DNA from: JBBROS01 sp965260995
Lineage (GTDB): Bacteria > Pseudomonadota > Alphaproteobacteria > Acetobacterales > Acetobacteraceae
Assembly: GCA_965260995.1 (NCBI GenBank)
Contig: CBDHCD010000001.1
Coordinates: 62,001 to 126,000 of the forward strand
Direction: 5' to 3'
DNA: 64,000 nt
The notes below the pieces were generated by a model, which was given only the letters and a program-made list of their open reading frames with translations, was not told where the DNA came from and searched no databases. Made by a program: the position numbers and the translations under genes. Each line of letters begins with the position of its first letter. Position 1 is the first letter of the stretch. Below, piece by piece: positions 45,512-53,739 of the stretch.

Positions 45512-45597
45512 GCAGGCAGCGCCTGAGGCCCCGGGCAGGCAACGCCTGAGCCCCGGGCAGGCAGCGCCTGAGGCCCCGCGCAGGCAACGCCTGCGGC
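45512..45597. repeat. Four 22-23-bp tandem repeats with internal palindrome
   Basis: Units starting at 45512, 45535, 45557 and 45580 read GCAGGCAGCGCCTGAGGCCCC, GCAGGCAACGCCTGAGCCCC and so on. Each contains GCAGGC-N3-GCCTG(A/C), a small inverted repeat, so the array offers four evenly spaced hairpin or protein-binding sites about two helical turns apart. They lie about 30 bp after the DUF7002-type gene and 125 bp before a small secreted protein. No spacers, so not CRISPR. Confidence 0.9.
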
Positions 45598-45721
45598 ATA
45601 GATCCTATGCCCGTCGCCGCACTGACGCCGGACGGCGCCGGTGCCCACACTTGGGGCCGGCGATGCGCTTCAGGTCGAACAACGCCGCCGCCGGCCCAGT
45701 GCCGAGCAAAGGACAAGCGCC

Positions 45722-46114
45722 ATGATGATCAGGATCGTTGCCGCCGCCCTCTTGGGTCTGGGCGTCGGGACCGCCTTCGCCGGCGAAGGCAACGGCGACC
45801 CCTTCCCCAACCATTCGCTGTTGGGCACGCGCTCCACCCGCGCCGCCGCCCTCGCGCCCGACACCGGCGCCGCCGCCTACCCGGACTTCGCCGGCTGCCC
45901 AGGTGCCGACCTGCCCGGCCTCGCCGTCGCCACCCTGCCCAGCGACGGCGCGGAAGGCGCGGTCCAGACCGTCGGCTCGCTGCCACGGAACTTCGGCCAG
46001 GGCACCGTGCTCCACGCGCAGTCGCGCTCGGTGCGGCGCTGGATGCTGGCCCATTCCGGCCACACCGCCCCGGCGCTCGCCGCCTCGCGCCCGTCGCGGC
46101 CCGGCAACGGCTAA
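45722..46114 (+). CDS. Small secreted protein of unknown function (130 aa)
   Basis: ATG with AAGGAC 8 nt upstream gives MMIRIVAAALLGLGVGTAFAGEG, a clean signal peptide cut after about residue 22. The mature 108 residues (GEGNGDPFPNHSLLGT ... YPDFAGCPGADLPGLAV ... GSLPRNFGQGTVLHAQSRS) contain one Cys and many Gly/Pro/Ala, without recognised domain. Short repeats of 22-23 bp precede it and a parS site follows 31 bp after its stop. Unknown; probably periplasmic. Confidence 0.6.
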   Translation: MMIRIVAAALLGLGVGTAFAGEGNGDPFPNHSLLGTRSTRAAALAPDTGAAAYPDFAGCPGADLPGLAVATLPSDGAEGAVQTVGSLPRNFGQGTVLHAQSRSVRRWMLAHSGHTAPALAASRPSRPGNG

Positions 46115-46145
46115 CCCGTCGAGGGCCGCCGCGGGCGGTGCGGAA

Positions 46146-46161
46146 TGTTTCACGTGAAACA
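46146..46161. other. parS centromere site (ParB binding)
   Basis: TGTTTCACGTGAAACA, a perfect 16-bp palindrome, extends one more base on each side (A...T). It matches the ParB/Spo0J binding consensus used by Caulobacter, Bacillus and most bacteria with chromosomal ParABS exactly. It is intergenic, between a secreted-protein gene and alkaline phosphatase. ParB-CTP loads here and spreads to direct origin segregation, so this replicon region should be origin-proximal; parA/parB are not in the window. Confidence 0.9.
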
Positions 46162-46347
46162 TCCCGCCGTCATCGCCGGGGCCGAGTTCGAGGCGCGAGC
46201 CCGGGCGCGCCGCCCTGGCCGCGGCTCGTGAGTCCGGTGCGCCGCCCCGCAGTCCCCGGCATCGCCGCATGATATTTTCATGACCGACTCACGCCGTCGG
46301 CCGCGGTCGTCTAACGTGACGACGCATGAGGCAAGGGAGGACACTCG

Positions 46348-48084
46348 ATGCGGGCAGCGGTGATCGGCGTGGCGGCGGCGTGGCTGGCGTGCGGCGCGGC
46401 GCGGGGGCAGGCCATCTACCCCATCGACCAGGCGGAGATGCTGGCCGGCAGCCGTTTCGACCTCAAGGTCGAGTTCCCCGGCCCGGCGGAGGCGAGCCGG
46501 GTCAAGATCACCGTCAACGGCCGCGACTACGCCGAGGCGCTGGGCCACGCCGGCGACCTGATCGCCAAGGAGGACGGCAAGGACGTGTCCTCCGTCATCC
46601 TGCGCGGCGTCACGATCAACGAGCCCGGCGCCTACACCGTCACCGCGACCGATGGTGACCGCAGCGCCTCCGTCACCTGGGAGATCTACGCCGCCCCCGG
46701 TCCGCGCCGGGCCAAAAACGTCGTGCTGATGATCGGCGACGGCATGGCGATGGCCAACGTCACCGCCGCCCGCATCCTGGCCGGCGGCCTGAAGGAAGGC
46801 CGCTACCGCCACCCGTTGACCATGGACGGCCTGCCGCACATGGCCACCGTCGGCACGTCCGGCAGCGACAGCATCGTCACCGACAGCGCCAACAGCGCCA
46901 GCGCCTACAACACCGGGCACAAGACGGTGGTGAACGCGCTCGGCGCCTACGGCAGCCGCGCCGCCGACACCCTGCAGCACCCCAAGGTCGAGACGCTGGC
47001 CGAGATCGTCCGGCGACGCCTCGGCATGTCGGTCGGCATCGTCACCAACACCGAGATCCAGGACGCGACGCCGGCGGCCGTGTTCGCCCATACCCGGCGG
47101 CGGGCCGACTACGGCCCGATCACCGACCAGATGCTGGCCTTCGCGCCCGACGTGGCGATGGGCGGCGGCTCGGCGACGTTCCTGCCGAAGTCGGTGCCGG
47201 GCTCGAAGCGCCACGACGACCGCGACGTGATCGCCGCCTTCCGCGACAAGGGCTACACCTTCGCCGACTCGCGGGACGCGCTGCTGGCGGCGACGGGCGC
47301 ACCCCCCGACAAGCTGCTCGGCCTGTTCCACCTGGGCAACATGGACGGCGCGCTCGACCGGTTCTACCTCAAGAAGGGCACGGTCTCGAAGTTCCCCGAC
47401 CAGCCCGACCTGACGGAGGAGGTGTCCGCCGCGCTGCGCGTGCTGGAGCGCAACCCGGCCGGGTTCTTCCTGATGATCGAGAGCGGCCTGATCGACAAGT
47501 TCAACCACCCGCTCGACTGGGAGCGCTCCGTCTACGACACCATCATGCTCGACAAGACGCTGAAGGTGGTGCTGGACTGGATCGGCGACCGCGACGACAC
47601 CCTGGTGATCGTGGTGCCGGACCACACCCACGGGGTCGGCATCGTCGGCACCGTGGACGACGGCGTCCAGGCCGAGCAGATGCGCGACAAGGTCGGCGTC
47701 TACGAGCACGCCGGCTTCCCGAACTACCCGCCGCCGGACGCGCGCGGCTACCCGCCGAGCGTGGACGTGTCGCGCCGGCTGGCGATGTTCTACGCCGCCT
47801 TCCCGGACTACTACGAAACCTATCGCCCCAGCCTCGACGGGCCGCGCGTGCCGGCGGTGCGGGCGGGCAAGGACGCACCCTACGTCGCCAACGAGAAGTT
47901 CGAGGGGCCGGGCGCGCAGCTCCGGGTCGGCAACCTGCCGCACGACGCGCAGAGCGGCGTGCATTCGGCGGACGACGCCCTGCTGCGGGCGACCGGGCCG
48001 GGGTCGGAGCGGCTGCACGGCTTCGTCGACAACACCACCGTGTTCCGCGCCATGGCGGAGGCGCTGGGCCTTGGCCGGCCGTAG
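46348..48084 (+). CDS. Periplasmic alkaline phosphatase (PhoA superfamily)
   Basis: 578 aa with a signal peptide (cut near ARGQA, residue 21) and a roughly 90-residue beta-rich N-terminal domain (EMLAGSRFDLKVEF ... TDGDRSASVTWEI) not found in E. coli PhoA. The catalytic core has D131 in LMIGDGMA, the nucleophile S180 in VTDSANSASA, NTGHKT, a metal block in LMIESGLIDKFNHP and PDHTHGVG, and a C-terminal HSADDALLRATGPGS. It cleaves phosphate esters using Zn/Mg. The gene overlaps the next one by 14 bp. No Pho box was recognised in the 180 bp between it and parS. Confidence 0.92.
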   Translation: MRAAVIGVAAAWLACGAARGQAIYPIDQAEMLAGSRFDLKVEFPGPAEASRVKITVNGRDYAEALGHAGDLIAKEDGKDVSSVILRGVTINEPGAYTVTATDGDRSASVTWEIYAAPGPRRAKNVVLMIGDGMAMANVTAARILAGGLKEGRYRHPLTMDGLPHMATVGTSGSDSIVTDSANSASAYNTGHKTVVNALGAYGSRAADTLQHPKVETLAEIVRRRLGMSVGIVTNTEIQDATPAAVFAHTRRRADYGPITDQMLAFAPDVAMGGGSATFLPKSVPGSKRHDDRDVIAAFRDKGYTFADSRDALLAATGAPPDKLLGLFHLGNMDGALDRFYLKKGTVSKFPDQPDLTEEVSAALRVLERNPAGFFLMIESGLIDKFNHPLDWERSVYDTIMLDKTLKVVLDWIGDRDDTLVIVVPDHTHGVGIVGTVDDGVQAEQMRDKVGVYEHAGFPNYPPPDARGYPPSVDVSRRLAMFYAAFPDYYETYRPSLDGPRVPAVRAGKDAPYVANEKFEGPGAQLRVGNLPHDAQSGVHSADDALLRATGPGSERLHGFVDNTTVFRAMAEALGLGRP

Positions 48085-48529
48085 CCTGACCCGCCGGGCC
48101 GCGGCCGCGTTGCTGGCCGCCCTGCTGCCCCCCTTGCTCACAACCCGCGCGGCGCGGGCGGCGGAGCGGCTGCGCTTCGACGACCTCTACGCCGGCTGGA
48201 GCGTGACCGGGCTGCGCTTCTCCGACCGCGCCCGGGCATTGGCGGGGCGGCCCGCCACCATGGCCGGCTTCATGGCCCCGCCGCTCAAGGCCGAGGCCGA
48301 CTTCTTCGTGCTGGCCCGCGAGCCGATGAGCCTGTGCCCGTTCTGCTCCTCGGACGCCGAGTGGCCCCCCGACATCGTGGTCGCCTACCTCGGCCACGAG
48401 ATGCAGCCGACCTCGGCCAACGAGGTGATCGAGGTCACGGGCACGCTCGAGATCGGGTCCTGGACCGACCCGGTCACCGGCTTCGTCAGCCAGGCCCGGC
48501 TGCGCGATGCCAGCGTCCGCCGGGCCTGA
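48071..48529 (+). CDS. Secreted DUF3299-like protein of an ABC system
   Basis: 152 aa. A Tat/Sec-like leader (RSLTRRAAAALLAALLPPLL) is followed by a compact domain: RFDDLYAG, DRARALAGRPATMAGFMAPPLKAEADFFVL, SLCPFCSSDAEWPPDIVVAYL, and VIEVTGTLEIGSWTDPVTG. The GFMAPP...FF.L..., CPFC and EVTGTLEIG blocks resemble DUF3299-type periplasmic proteins, with a CPFC pair that could bind metal or form a disulfide. It is followed, with 23-bp overlap, by LolD- and FtsX-like genes, the gene set of the zinc-responsive zrg loci. Role uncertain. Confidence 0.7.
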   Translation: MAGRSLTRRAAAALLAALLPPLLTTRAARAAERLRFDDLYAGWSVTGLRFSDRARALAGRPATMAGFMAPPLKAEADFFVLAREPMSLCPFCSSDAEWPPDIVVAYLGHEMQPTSANEVIEVTGTLEIGSWTDPVTGFVSQARLRDASVRRA

Positions 48530-49235
48530 CGCAGGGGCGTCGGCACTCGGACCGGGGCCTGAGCCGGTGCCGGGGGCGCTCGCGGTCGAGGGGCTGGTGA
48601 TCGCCTTCCCCGGTGTCGGCCCGGTGCTGGACGTGCCGCGCCTGGCGCTGGCGGCGGGCGAGGCGGTCGCGGTCGAGGGGCCGTCGGGCGCGGGCAAGAG
48701 CAGCCTGCTGCACGCGCTGGCCGGGATCGAGCGGCCGGAGGCGGGCAGCGTCCGCTGGGGCGCTGCCGCGCTGTGGGCGATGCCGGCCCGGGCGCGCGAC
48801 CGTTGGCGGCGGGAGCGGCTGGGCCTGGTGTTCCAGGACATGCACCTGCTCGACGGTCTGTCGGCGCTCGACAACGTGCTGCTGCCGCTGTTGTTCGACC
48901 ACGCCCGCGCGCCCCGCGTGCTGCGCGACCGCGCCGGGGCGCTGCTGGCGGCGCTGGGCGTCGCCGGGCCGCGGCGGCGGGCGGCGGTGATGAGCCGGGG
49001 CGAGCGGCAGCGGGTGGCGCTGGCCCGCGCCCTGCTGCGCCGCCCGGCGGTGCTGCTGGCCGACGAGCCGACGGCGAGCCTCGACGCGGCCTCCGGCGCC
49101 GTGGTCGGCGACCTGCTGCTGCGGGCGGCGGCGGAGGCGGGCGCGACGCTCGTGGTCGCCACCCACGACCCGGCGCTGCTGGCCCGCCTGCCGCGGCGGC
49201 TGCGCCTGCGCAGCGGACGGCTGGACGGCGCGTGA
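48507..49235 (+). CDS. ABC transporter ATP-binding protein, LolD/MacB type
   Basis: 242 aa. Walker A GPSGAGKSS, Q-loop VFQDMHLLDGLSALDNVLLPL, signature MSRGERQRVALARALL (SRGE in place of SGGQ, as in several of these loci), Walker B VLLADEPTASLD and H-loop VATHDP are all present. It should power the FtsX-like permease encoded next, to which it is translationally coupled by GTGA. Such systems move lipoproteins or act as mechanotransmission pumps; the cargo is unknown. Confidence 0.9.
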   Translation: MPASAGPDAGASALGPGPEPVPGALAVEGLVIAFPGVGPVLDVPRLALAAGEAVAVEGPSGAGKSSLLHALAGIERPEAGSVRWGAAALWAMPARARDRWRRERLGLVFQDMHLLDGLSALDNVLLPLLFDHARAPRVLRDRAGALLAALGVAGPRRRAAVMSRGERQRVALARALLRRPAVLLADEPTASLDAASGAVVGDLLLRAAAEAGATLVVATHDPALLARLPRRLRLRSGRLDGA

Positions 49236-50434
49236 ACCCGTGGCCGATCGCGCGGGCCGCGCTGCGCCGGGGCTGGCGCACGGCGCTGGCGCTCGGGCTG
49301 CTGGTGGCGCTGGCGACGGCGCTGGGCACCGGGGTGGGGGCGCTGGAGCGCGGGATGCGGCGCTCGGCGGCGCGGGCGGCGGACGCGTTCGACCTGGTGG
49401 TGGGCGCGCCGGGCGGGGCGACGCAACTGGTGCTGGCGGCGGTCTACCTGCAGCCGGACGCGCTGCCACTGCTCGATGCGGCGACTACCGGGCGGGTGCT
49501 GGCGGAAGGGGAGGCGGCGTGGGCGTCGCCGATCGGCTTCGGCGACGCCTGGCACGGCCATCCCGTGGTCGGCGTCGCGCCCGACTTCGTGACGCAGGGC
49601 GGGCGGCGCGCGCCGGCCTCGGGCCGGGTGTTCGGCCTCGAGGCGGAGGCGGTGATCGGCGCGGCGGTGCCGCTCCGGCTCGGCGAGCGCATCTCGCCGC
49701 AGCACGGGCTGATCGAGGTGCCGGAGGGCGGGCACGTCCACGCCGAGATCGCCTACGAGGTGGTGGGCCGCTTGGCCCCGACCGGCACGCCGTGGGACCG
49801 GGCGATCCTGGTGCCGATCGAGAGCGTATGGGAGATCCACGGCTTGGGCAACGGGCATCCGCCCGGCGTGGAGCGGGTGGGGCCGCCTTGGGAGCAGGCG
49901 TCGGCGGTGCCGGCGATCGTGTTGAAGCCGCGCAGCGTCGCCGGGGCGTATCAGCTCCGGGCCCGCTACCGCGGCGCGGGCAGCACGGCGGTGTTCCCGG
50001 GGGAGGTGCTGGCCGGGCTGTTCCGCACCCTGGGTGACGTGCGGGCGGTGCTGTCGGGGATGGCGGCGGCGACGGCGGTGCTGGTAGTGGCGGCGGTGTT
50101 CCTGGCGTTCAGCGCGCTGGTGTCGGCCCGGTCGCGCGAACACGCGGTGCTGCGGGCGATCGGCGCGCCACCCGGGTTCCTGCTGGCGGCGCTGTGGCTG
50201 GAGCTGGGCAGCATCCTGCTGGTCGCGGTGGCGGTGGGCACCGGGCTGGGATGGGCCGGGGCCGCGGCGGCGGGCCGGGCGCTGGGCCGGGCGGCCGGCG
50301 TCGCGGTGGCGGCGTCGCCGGCGTGGGCGGACGCCGGGCTGGCGGCGGCGGTGCTGGGCGGCGGGCTGGTGGCGGCGGTGCTGCCGGCGCTGGCCGGGGG
50401 GCGGGCGACGCCGGGGGCCGGGTTGAAGGGATGA
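49232..50434 (+). CDS. FtsX-like ABC permease
   Basis: 400 aa from a GTG start (GTGA overlap). One N-terminal helix (ALALGLLVALATALGTGVGAL) is followed by a periplasmic MacB-like domain of about 230 residues (with HGHPVVGVAPDF and RVFGLEAEAVIG), then three C-terminal helices with the loop SARSREHAVLRAIGAPPGF characteristic of FtsX proteins. Pairs with the preceding ATPase. The region of high Ala/Gly between the last two helices is lineage-specific. Confidence 0.88.
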   Translation: MNPWPIARAALRRGWRTALALGLLVALATALGTGVGALERGMRRSAARAADAFDLVVGAPGGATQLVLAAVYLQPDALPLLDAATTGRVLAEGEAAWASPIGFGDAWHGHPVVGVAPDFVTQGGRRAPASGRVFGLEAEAVIGAAVPLRLGERISPQHGLIEVPEGGHVHAEIAYEVVGRLAPTGTPWDRAILVPIESVWEIHGLGNGHPPGVERVGPPWEQASAVPAIVLKPRSVAGAYQLRARYRGAGSTAVFPGEVLAGLFRTLGDVRAVLSGMAAATAVLVVAAVFLAFSALVSARSREHAVLRAIGAPPGFLLAALWLELGSILLVAVAVGTGLGWAGAAAAGRALGRAAGVAVAASPAWADAGLAAAVLGGGLVAAVLPALAGGRATPGAGLKG

Positions 50435-50497
50435 GGGCGTGGGCGGCCTGGCCAGGGCCTGATCGGGGGCGTGACCAGGGGCGTGACCGGGGGCGCG

Positions 50498-51472
50498 TCA
50501 GGGCGCGCGGGCGTAGCTCAGGGCGAGAACGAGCGCGGGGCCGAGGGCGGCGAGGGCGACGACGCTCACGACCGGCCACAGATAGGAAGCGGCTTGGTCC
50601 AGCGCCGGCTCGGCCGAGGCGGGCGGCGGCGCGGGGTCCTCGCGCAGCGGCAGGCCGGCGGCGACCAGGAGCAGCATGACGAACGAGAAGAACACCCAGC
50701 CGTAGATCAGGTGGTCGGCCGCCGCGGCCTCGGCGCTGCCGAGGACGTGCCCGAGCACGACGATGCCGAGGGCGCGCAGGCCGTTGGCGATGATGGGGAT
50801 GACGACGGAGGCGGCGATGAAGGCGACGCGCCGCCCGGTGCTGCGGTAGTTCAGCAGGGCGTAGAACACGCCGAAGGCGACGGCGGCGATGAGGAAGCGC
50901 AGGCCGGCGCAGGCCTCGGCGACGAAGAAGGCGCCGGCCGGGATCTCGATGTACATGTCGTTGGAGAAGTGCGGGATGGCCAGCACGGTCAGGCCGGCGT
51001 CGATGAAGTGCGCGGTCACGCTTTGCAGCGCCGGGGTGATGAAGGCGCCGAACGGGACGAGGAACACGAGGTAGAGCAGGGGGCCGCTAAGGGCGCGGAA
51101 CAGCCGCCAGCCGAGCACGGCCAGGAACAGCAGCTCGACGAAACCCATGGCGACGAGCTGGCGGCCTTCCATGATGCCGAGCCGCTGCGCCGCGAGCCAG
51201 AGCAGGGGCAGCGGCAGGCCGGCCAGGGCGAGGGCGGGCGTCGGCCGGGGCAACAGGCCGGCCAGGGCGCGGCGGCGGTCCCACGCCAAGTAGGCGGCGA
51301 GCGGGGCGACCAGGAAGCAGTGGCCGTAGGCGGTGGAATCGATCCAGACCTTCACCGCGGCGCGGCATTCGGGCCAGAACACGGCCACGAGCGCCAGGAG
51401 GCCGAGGCCGATGGCGGCGACGGCCGGCAGCGCCAGCGCCGGCTGGCGGACTTGGGGGGCTGTCGCGCTCAC
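50498..51472 (-). CDS. xrtA: Exosortase A
   Basis: 324 aa polytopic protein with about eight helices. The cysteine protease-like triad is C188 in AEACAGLRFL, R233 in ANGLRALGIV and H254 in ADHLIYGWVFF, all in positions expected for XrtA (EpsH-type). It cleaves PEP-CTERM sorting signals and processes exported proteins at the inner membrane, coupled to polysaccharide production. The C-terminal 50 residues are soluble and then hydrophobic. Followed upstream on the same strand by the GT gene with a 1-bp gap. No PEP-CTERM protein is present in the window. Confidence 0.93.
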   Translation of the reverse strand: MSATAPQVRQPALALPAVAAIGLGLLALVAVFWPECRAAVKVWIDSTAYGHCFLVAPLAAYLAWDRRRALAGLLPRPTPALALAGLPLPLLWLAAQRLGIMEGRQLVAMGFVELLFLAVLGWRLFRALSGPLLYLVFLVPFGAFITPALQSVTAHFIDAGLTVLAIPHFSNDMYIEIPAGAFFVAEACAGLRFLIAAVAFGVFYALLNYRSTGRRVAFIAASVVIPIIANGLRALGIVVLGHVLGSAEAAAADHLIYGWVFFSFVMLLLVAAGLPLREDPAPPPASAEPALDQAASYLWPVVSVVALAALGPALVLALSYARAP

Positions 51473-51473
51473 G

Positions 51474-52685
51474 TCAGCTCACGAGGCGGCGGCGGGGGGT
51501 GGATAGGATGGCGTCGAGCGGCGACAGGGTGGCCGACCAGGCGTAGCGCTCCTCCACGGCGCGGCGGGCGGCCGGGCCGAGGCCGGGGTGCCCGCCGTCC
51601 AGCACCGATTGGATGGCGGTGGCGGTCGGGGCCGGGCCGTCGGCAACCAGCAGCTCCGCGCCGGGGGTCGCGCGGATGCCCTCGAAGGCCGGCGAGGTGG
51701 CGACGACCGGGCGGGCCATGGCCATGGCTTCCAGCACCTTGTTCTGGATGCCGCGGGCGATGCGGAGCGGGGCGACGCAGACGTCGGCGTGGGCCATGTA
51801 GGGGCGGGTGTCGGCGACGCGGCCGGTGACGCGGACGCCGGGCTGCCCGGCCAGGCGCAGGACGTTCGGGCCGGGGTTGGCGCCGACGACGTGGAACTGC
51901 GCCGTGGGCCGGGCGGCGCGCAGCCGCGGCACAACGTCGGCGGCGAACCAAGACACGGCGTCGGCGTTGGGCCAGTAGTCCATGGTGCCGGTGAAGACGA
52001 CGTGCGGGCCGGGCCCGTCGAACGGGCGGGGGAACGCGTGGCCGGGGGCGAAGCGGTCGAGGTCGACGCCGTTCTCGATCGCGTGCAGGCGGCCGGCGGT
52101 CTCGGGCGCGAGCTTGGCGAAGCGGCCGACCTCCTGCGGCGACACGAACAGGGCGGCGTCGCTGGCCAGGGCGGCGCGGCGCTCGTAGTCGAGCAGGGTG
52201 CGGCCTTCACGGGACCAGACGGCCTTCATCGGCAGGCGGGCGGTTTCGGCGTAGGCGGCCCATTTCTCGCTGTCGATGTCGGTCGCGTCCAGGACCAGGC
52301 TCGGGCAGGCGAGGTCCTCGGCGTAGGGCATCATGGCGACGGTGTAGACGAACACGGTATCCATGGGCGTGCGCGCGGCCGCGTTCCGCACCCAGCGGTG
52401 CAGGCCGGGGTGGCGGTAGTAGTCGAGCATGAGCGGGCGGCCGGGGCGGGCGCGCAGCAGGGCGGACAGCTTCTGGCGGCGCTTGTCGATCTCGAAGCCG
52501 GCGACGTCGGCGCACCATTCGCGCAGGGCGGCGAGGTGCCGGTGGTCGGCTGGGTCGTCGATCAGGCAGCCGAGGTGGACGCGGTGGCCGCGGGCGAGGT
52601 GCTTAATGATGTTGAAGGCGCGGATCTTCTCGCCCTTGTCGGGGGGGTAGGGGATACGGTGGGCGATGAACAGCAGGTCGCGCAT
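51474..52685 (-). CDS. XrtA-associated GT4-type glycosyltransferase (TIGR03087 type)
   Basis: 403 aa from the ATG giving MRDLLFIAHRIPYPPDKGEKIRA, just 1 bp after the FemAB stop; an upstream in-frame start would overlap that gene. The N-terminal signature PYPPDKGEKIRAFNIIKHLA is typical of the PEP-CTERM/XrtA 'sugar transferase stp1' family, and the C-terminal domain has VFTGTMDYWPNADAV, LAGQPGVRVTGRVADTRPYM and the nucleotide-sugar motif VLEAMAMARPVVATSPAFEG. It adds a sugar to the exopolysaccharide repeat made by this locus. Confidence 0.9.
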   Translation of the reverse strand: MRDLLFIAHRIPYPPDKGEKIRAFNIIKHLARGHRVHLGCLIDDPADHRHLAALREWCADVAGFEIDKRRQKLSALLRARPGRPLMLDYYRHPGLHRWVRNAAARTPMDTVFVYTVAMMPYAEDLACPSLVLDATDIDSEKWAAYAETARLPMKAVWSREGRTLLDYERRAALASDAALFVSPQEVGRFAKLAPETAGRLHAIENGVDLDRFAPGHAFPRPFDGPGPHVVFTGTMDYWPNADAVSWFAADVVPRLRAARPTAQFHVVGANPGPNVLRLAGQPGVRVTGRVADTRPYMAHADVCVAPLRIARGIQNKVLEAMAMARPVVATSPAFEGIRATPGAELLVADGPAPTATAIQSVLDGGHPGLGPAARRAVEERYAWSATLSPLDAILSTPRRRLVS

Positions 52686-52686
52686 G

Positions 52687-53736
52687 TCAGCCGACGCCGC
52701 GGACAATGCGGGGTCCGACCAAGTTGGCGACGGGCAGCGGCAGGCGCTTCCAGGCCTCGATGAACAGGCGGTACTTGGGGTTGAGGGGGTTGTGGTCGGG
52801 GACGGCGGCGCCCTCGGCCAGGTGGTAGTCGTGGGCGAGCGGCGCGGGGGAGAAGCCCCAGTTCTTCTTGAAGGAGAAGGAGCCGGTGCCGTGCTTGCTG
52901 CGGCCGAAGTCGAAGCCGGTGCAGCCGCGGGCGGCGGCCCGGCGCATCACCTCCCAATAGAGGAAGTCGTGCCCGGCGACCTGGCGGGCGGCCGCGGTGC
53001 CGCCGCCGTAGTAGGGCAGCACCTCGCCGCGGTCGTAGAAGTTCATCACCGCCGAGACGGGCGCGTCGCCGTCGCGCACGACCACGATGTCGAGGTCGTC
53101 GCCGAAGGTGTCGGCGAGGATGCGGAAGTAGCGGCGGGGGAACACGGGGGTGCCGAGGTTGCGCACGCTCTCGGCGTAGACGCGGTGCAGGGTGTCCACG
53201 TCGCGGCCGGCCGTGGAGGCGAGGCCGCGGTCGATGCCCTTGCGGACCATGGCGCGCTGCTTGCGGGGGATCGCCTTCATGTTGGCGTCGTCGTTGGCGG
53301 CGATCGGCTTGCGGAAGGTGACGTAAAGGTCGTCGCGGCGCTGCCAGCGGCTCTCCGGCGGCGGGCCGCCGGGCGCCGGGTCGCGCAGGCGCCATTCCAT
53401 CACGGGGACGCGCAGGCGGCGCATCAGGGCGATGGCCGCGTCCTCCAGCGCTTGAGCGGCCTCGGCGTCGGCGGCGAGGGGGCCGCCGTAGACGCAGAAC
53501 GGGGCCGACATCAGGCTGTTGCCGAACAGCATCGTCTTGACGTGGACGAGCGGCAGCACGCCGACCACGGCGCCGTCCCGCTCGGCCATCAGGTGATGGG
53601 GCGCGTGGCCGAACGCCTGCCGCAGCACCCCGGCCCAGGCGGCGCGGTGGAAGAAGGTGCCGCCCGGGTGGGCGGCGACGAAGGCGTCCCAGGCCGGGGC
53701 GGCGGCCGGCGCCAGGTCGGTGCAGCGGGCGGCCAC
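52687..53736 (-). CDS. FemAB-family XrtA/PEP-CTERM-associated protein
   Basis: 349 aa from a GTG. A GNAT-like FemAB fold is visible: PGGTFFHRAAWAGVLRQAFG, NSLMSAPFCVYGGPLAAD, MEWRLRDPAP, and a second half with KAIPRKQRAMVRKGIDRGL, ISAVMNFYDRGEVLPYYGGG and CTGFDFGRSKHGTGSFSFKKNWGF. These match the TIGR03019 group that accompanies exosortase A. Presumably aminoacyl or acyl transfer to a glycan, not experimentally established to my knowledge. It lies between the deacetylase and the GT genes. Confidence 0.9.
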   Translation of the reverse strand: MAARCTDLAPAAAPAWDAFVAAHPGGTFFHRAAWAGVLRQAFGHAPHHLMAERDGAVVGVLPLVHVKTMLFGNSLMSAPFCVYGGPLAADAEAAQALEDAAIALMRRLRVPVMEWRLRDPAPGGPPPESRWQRRDDLYVTFRKPIAANDDANMKAIPRKQRAMVRKGIDRGLASTAGRDVDTLHRVYAESVRNLGTPVFPRRYFRILADTFGDDLDIVVVRDGDAPVSAVMNFYDRGEVLPYYGGGTAAARQVAGHDFLYWEVMRRAAARGCTGFDFGRSKHGTGSFSFKKNWGFSPAPLAHDYHLAEGAAVPDHNPLNPKYRLFIEAWKRLPLPVANLVGPRIVRGVG

Positions 53737-53739
53737 GGG

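Noticed and set aside
45512..45597. Possible CRISPR array
   Set aside because: Direct repeats are contiguous, with no unique spacers and no cas genes.
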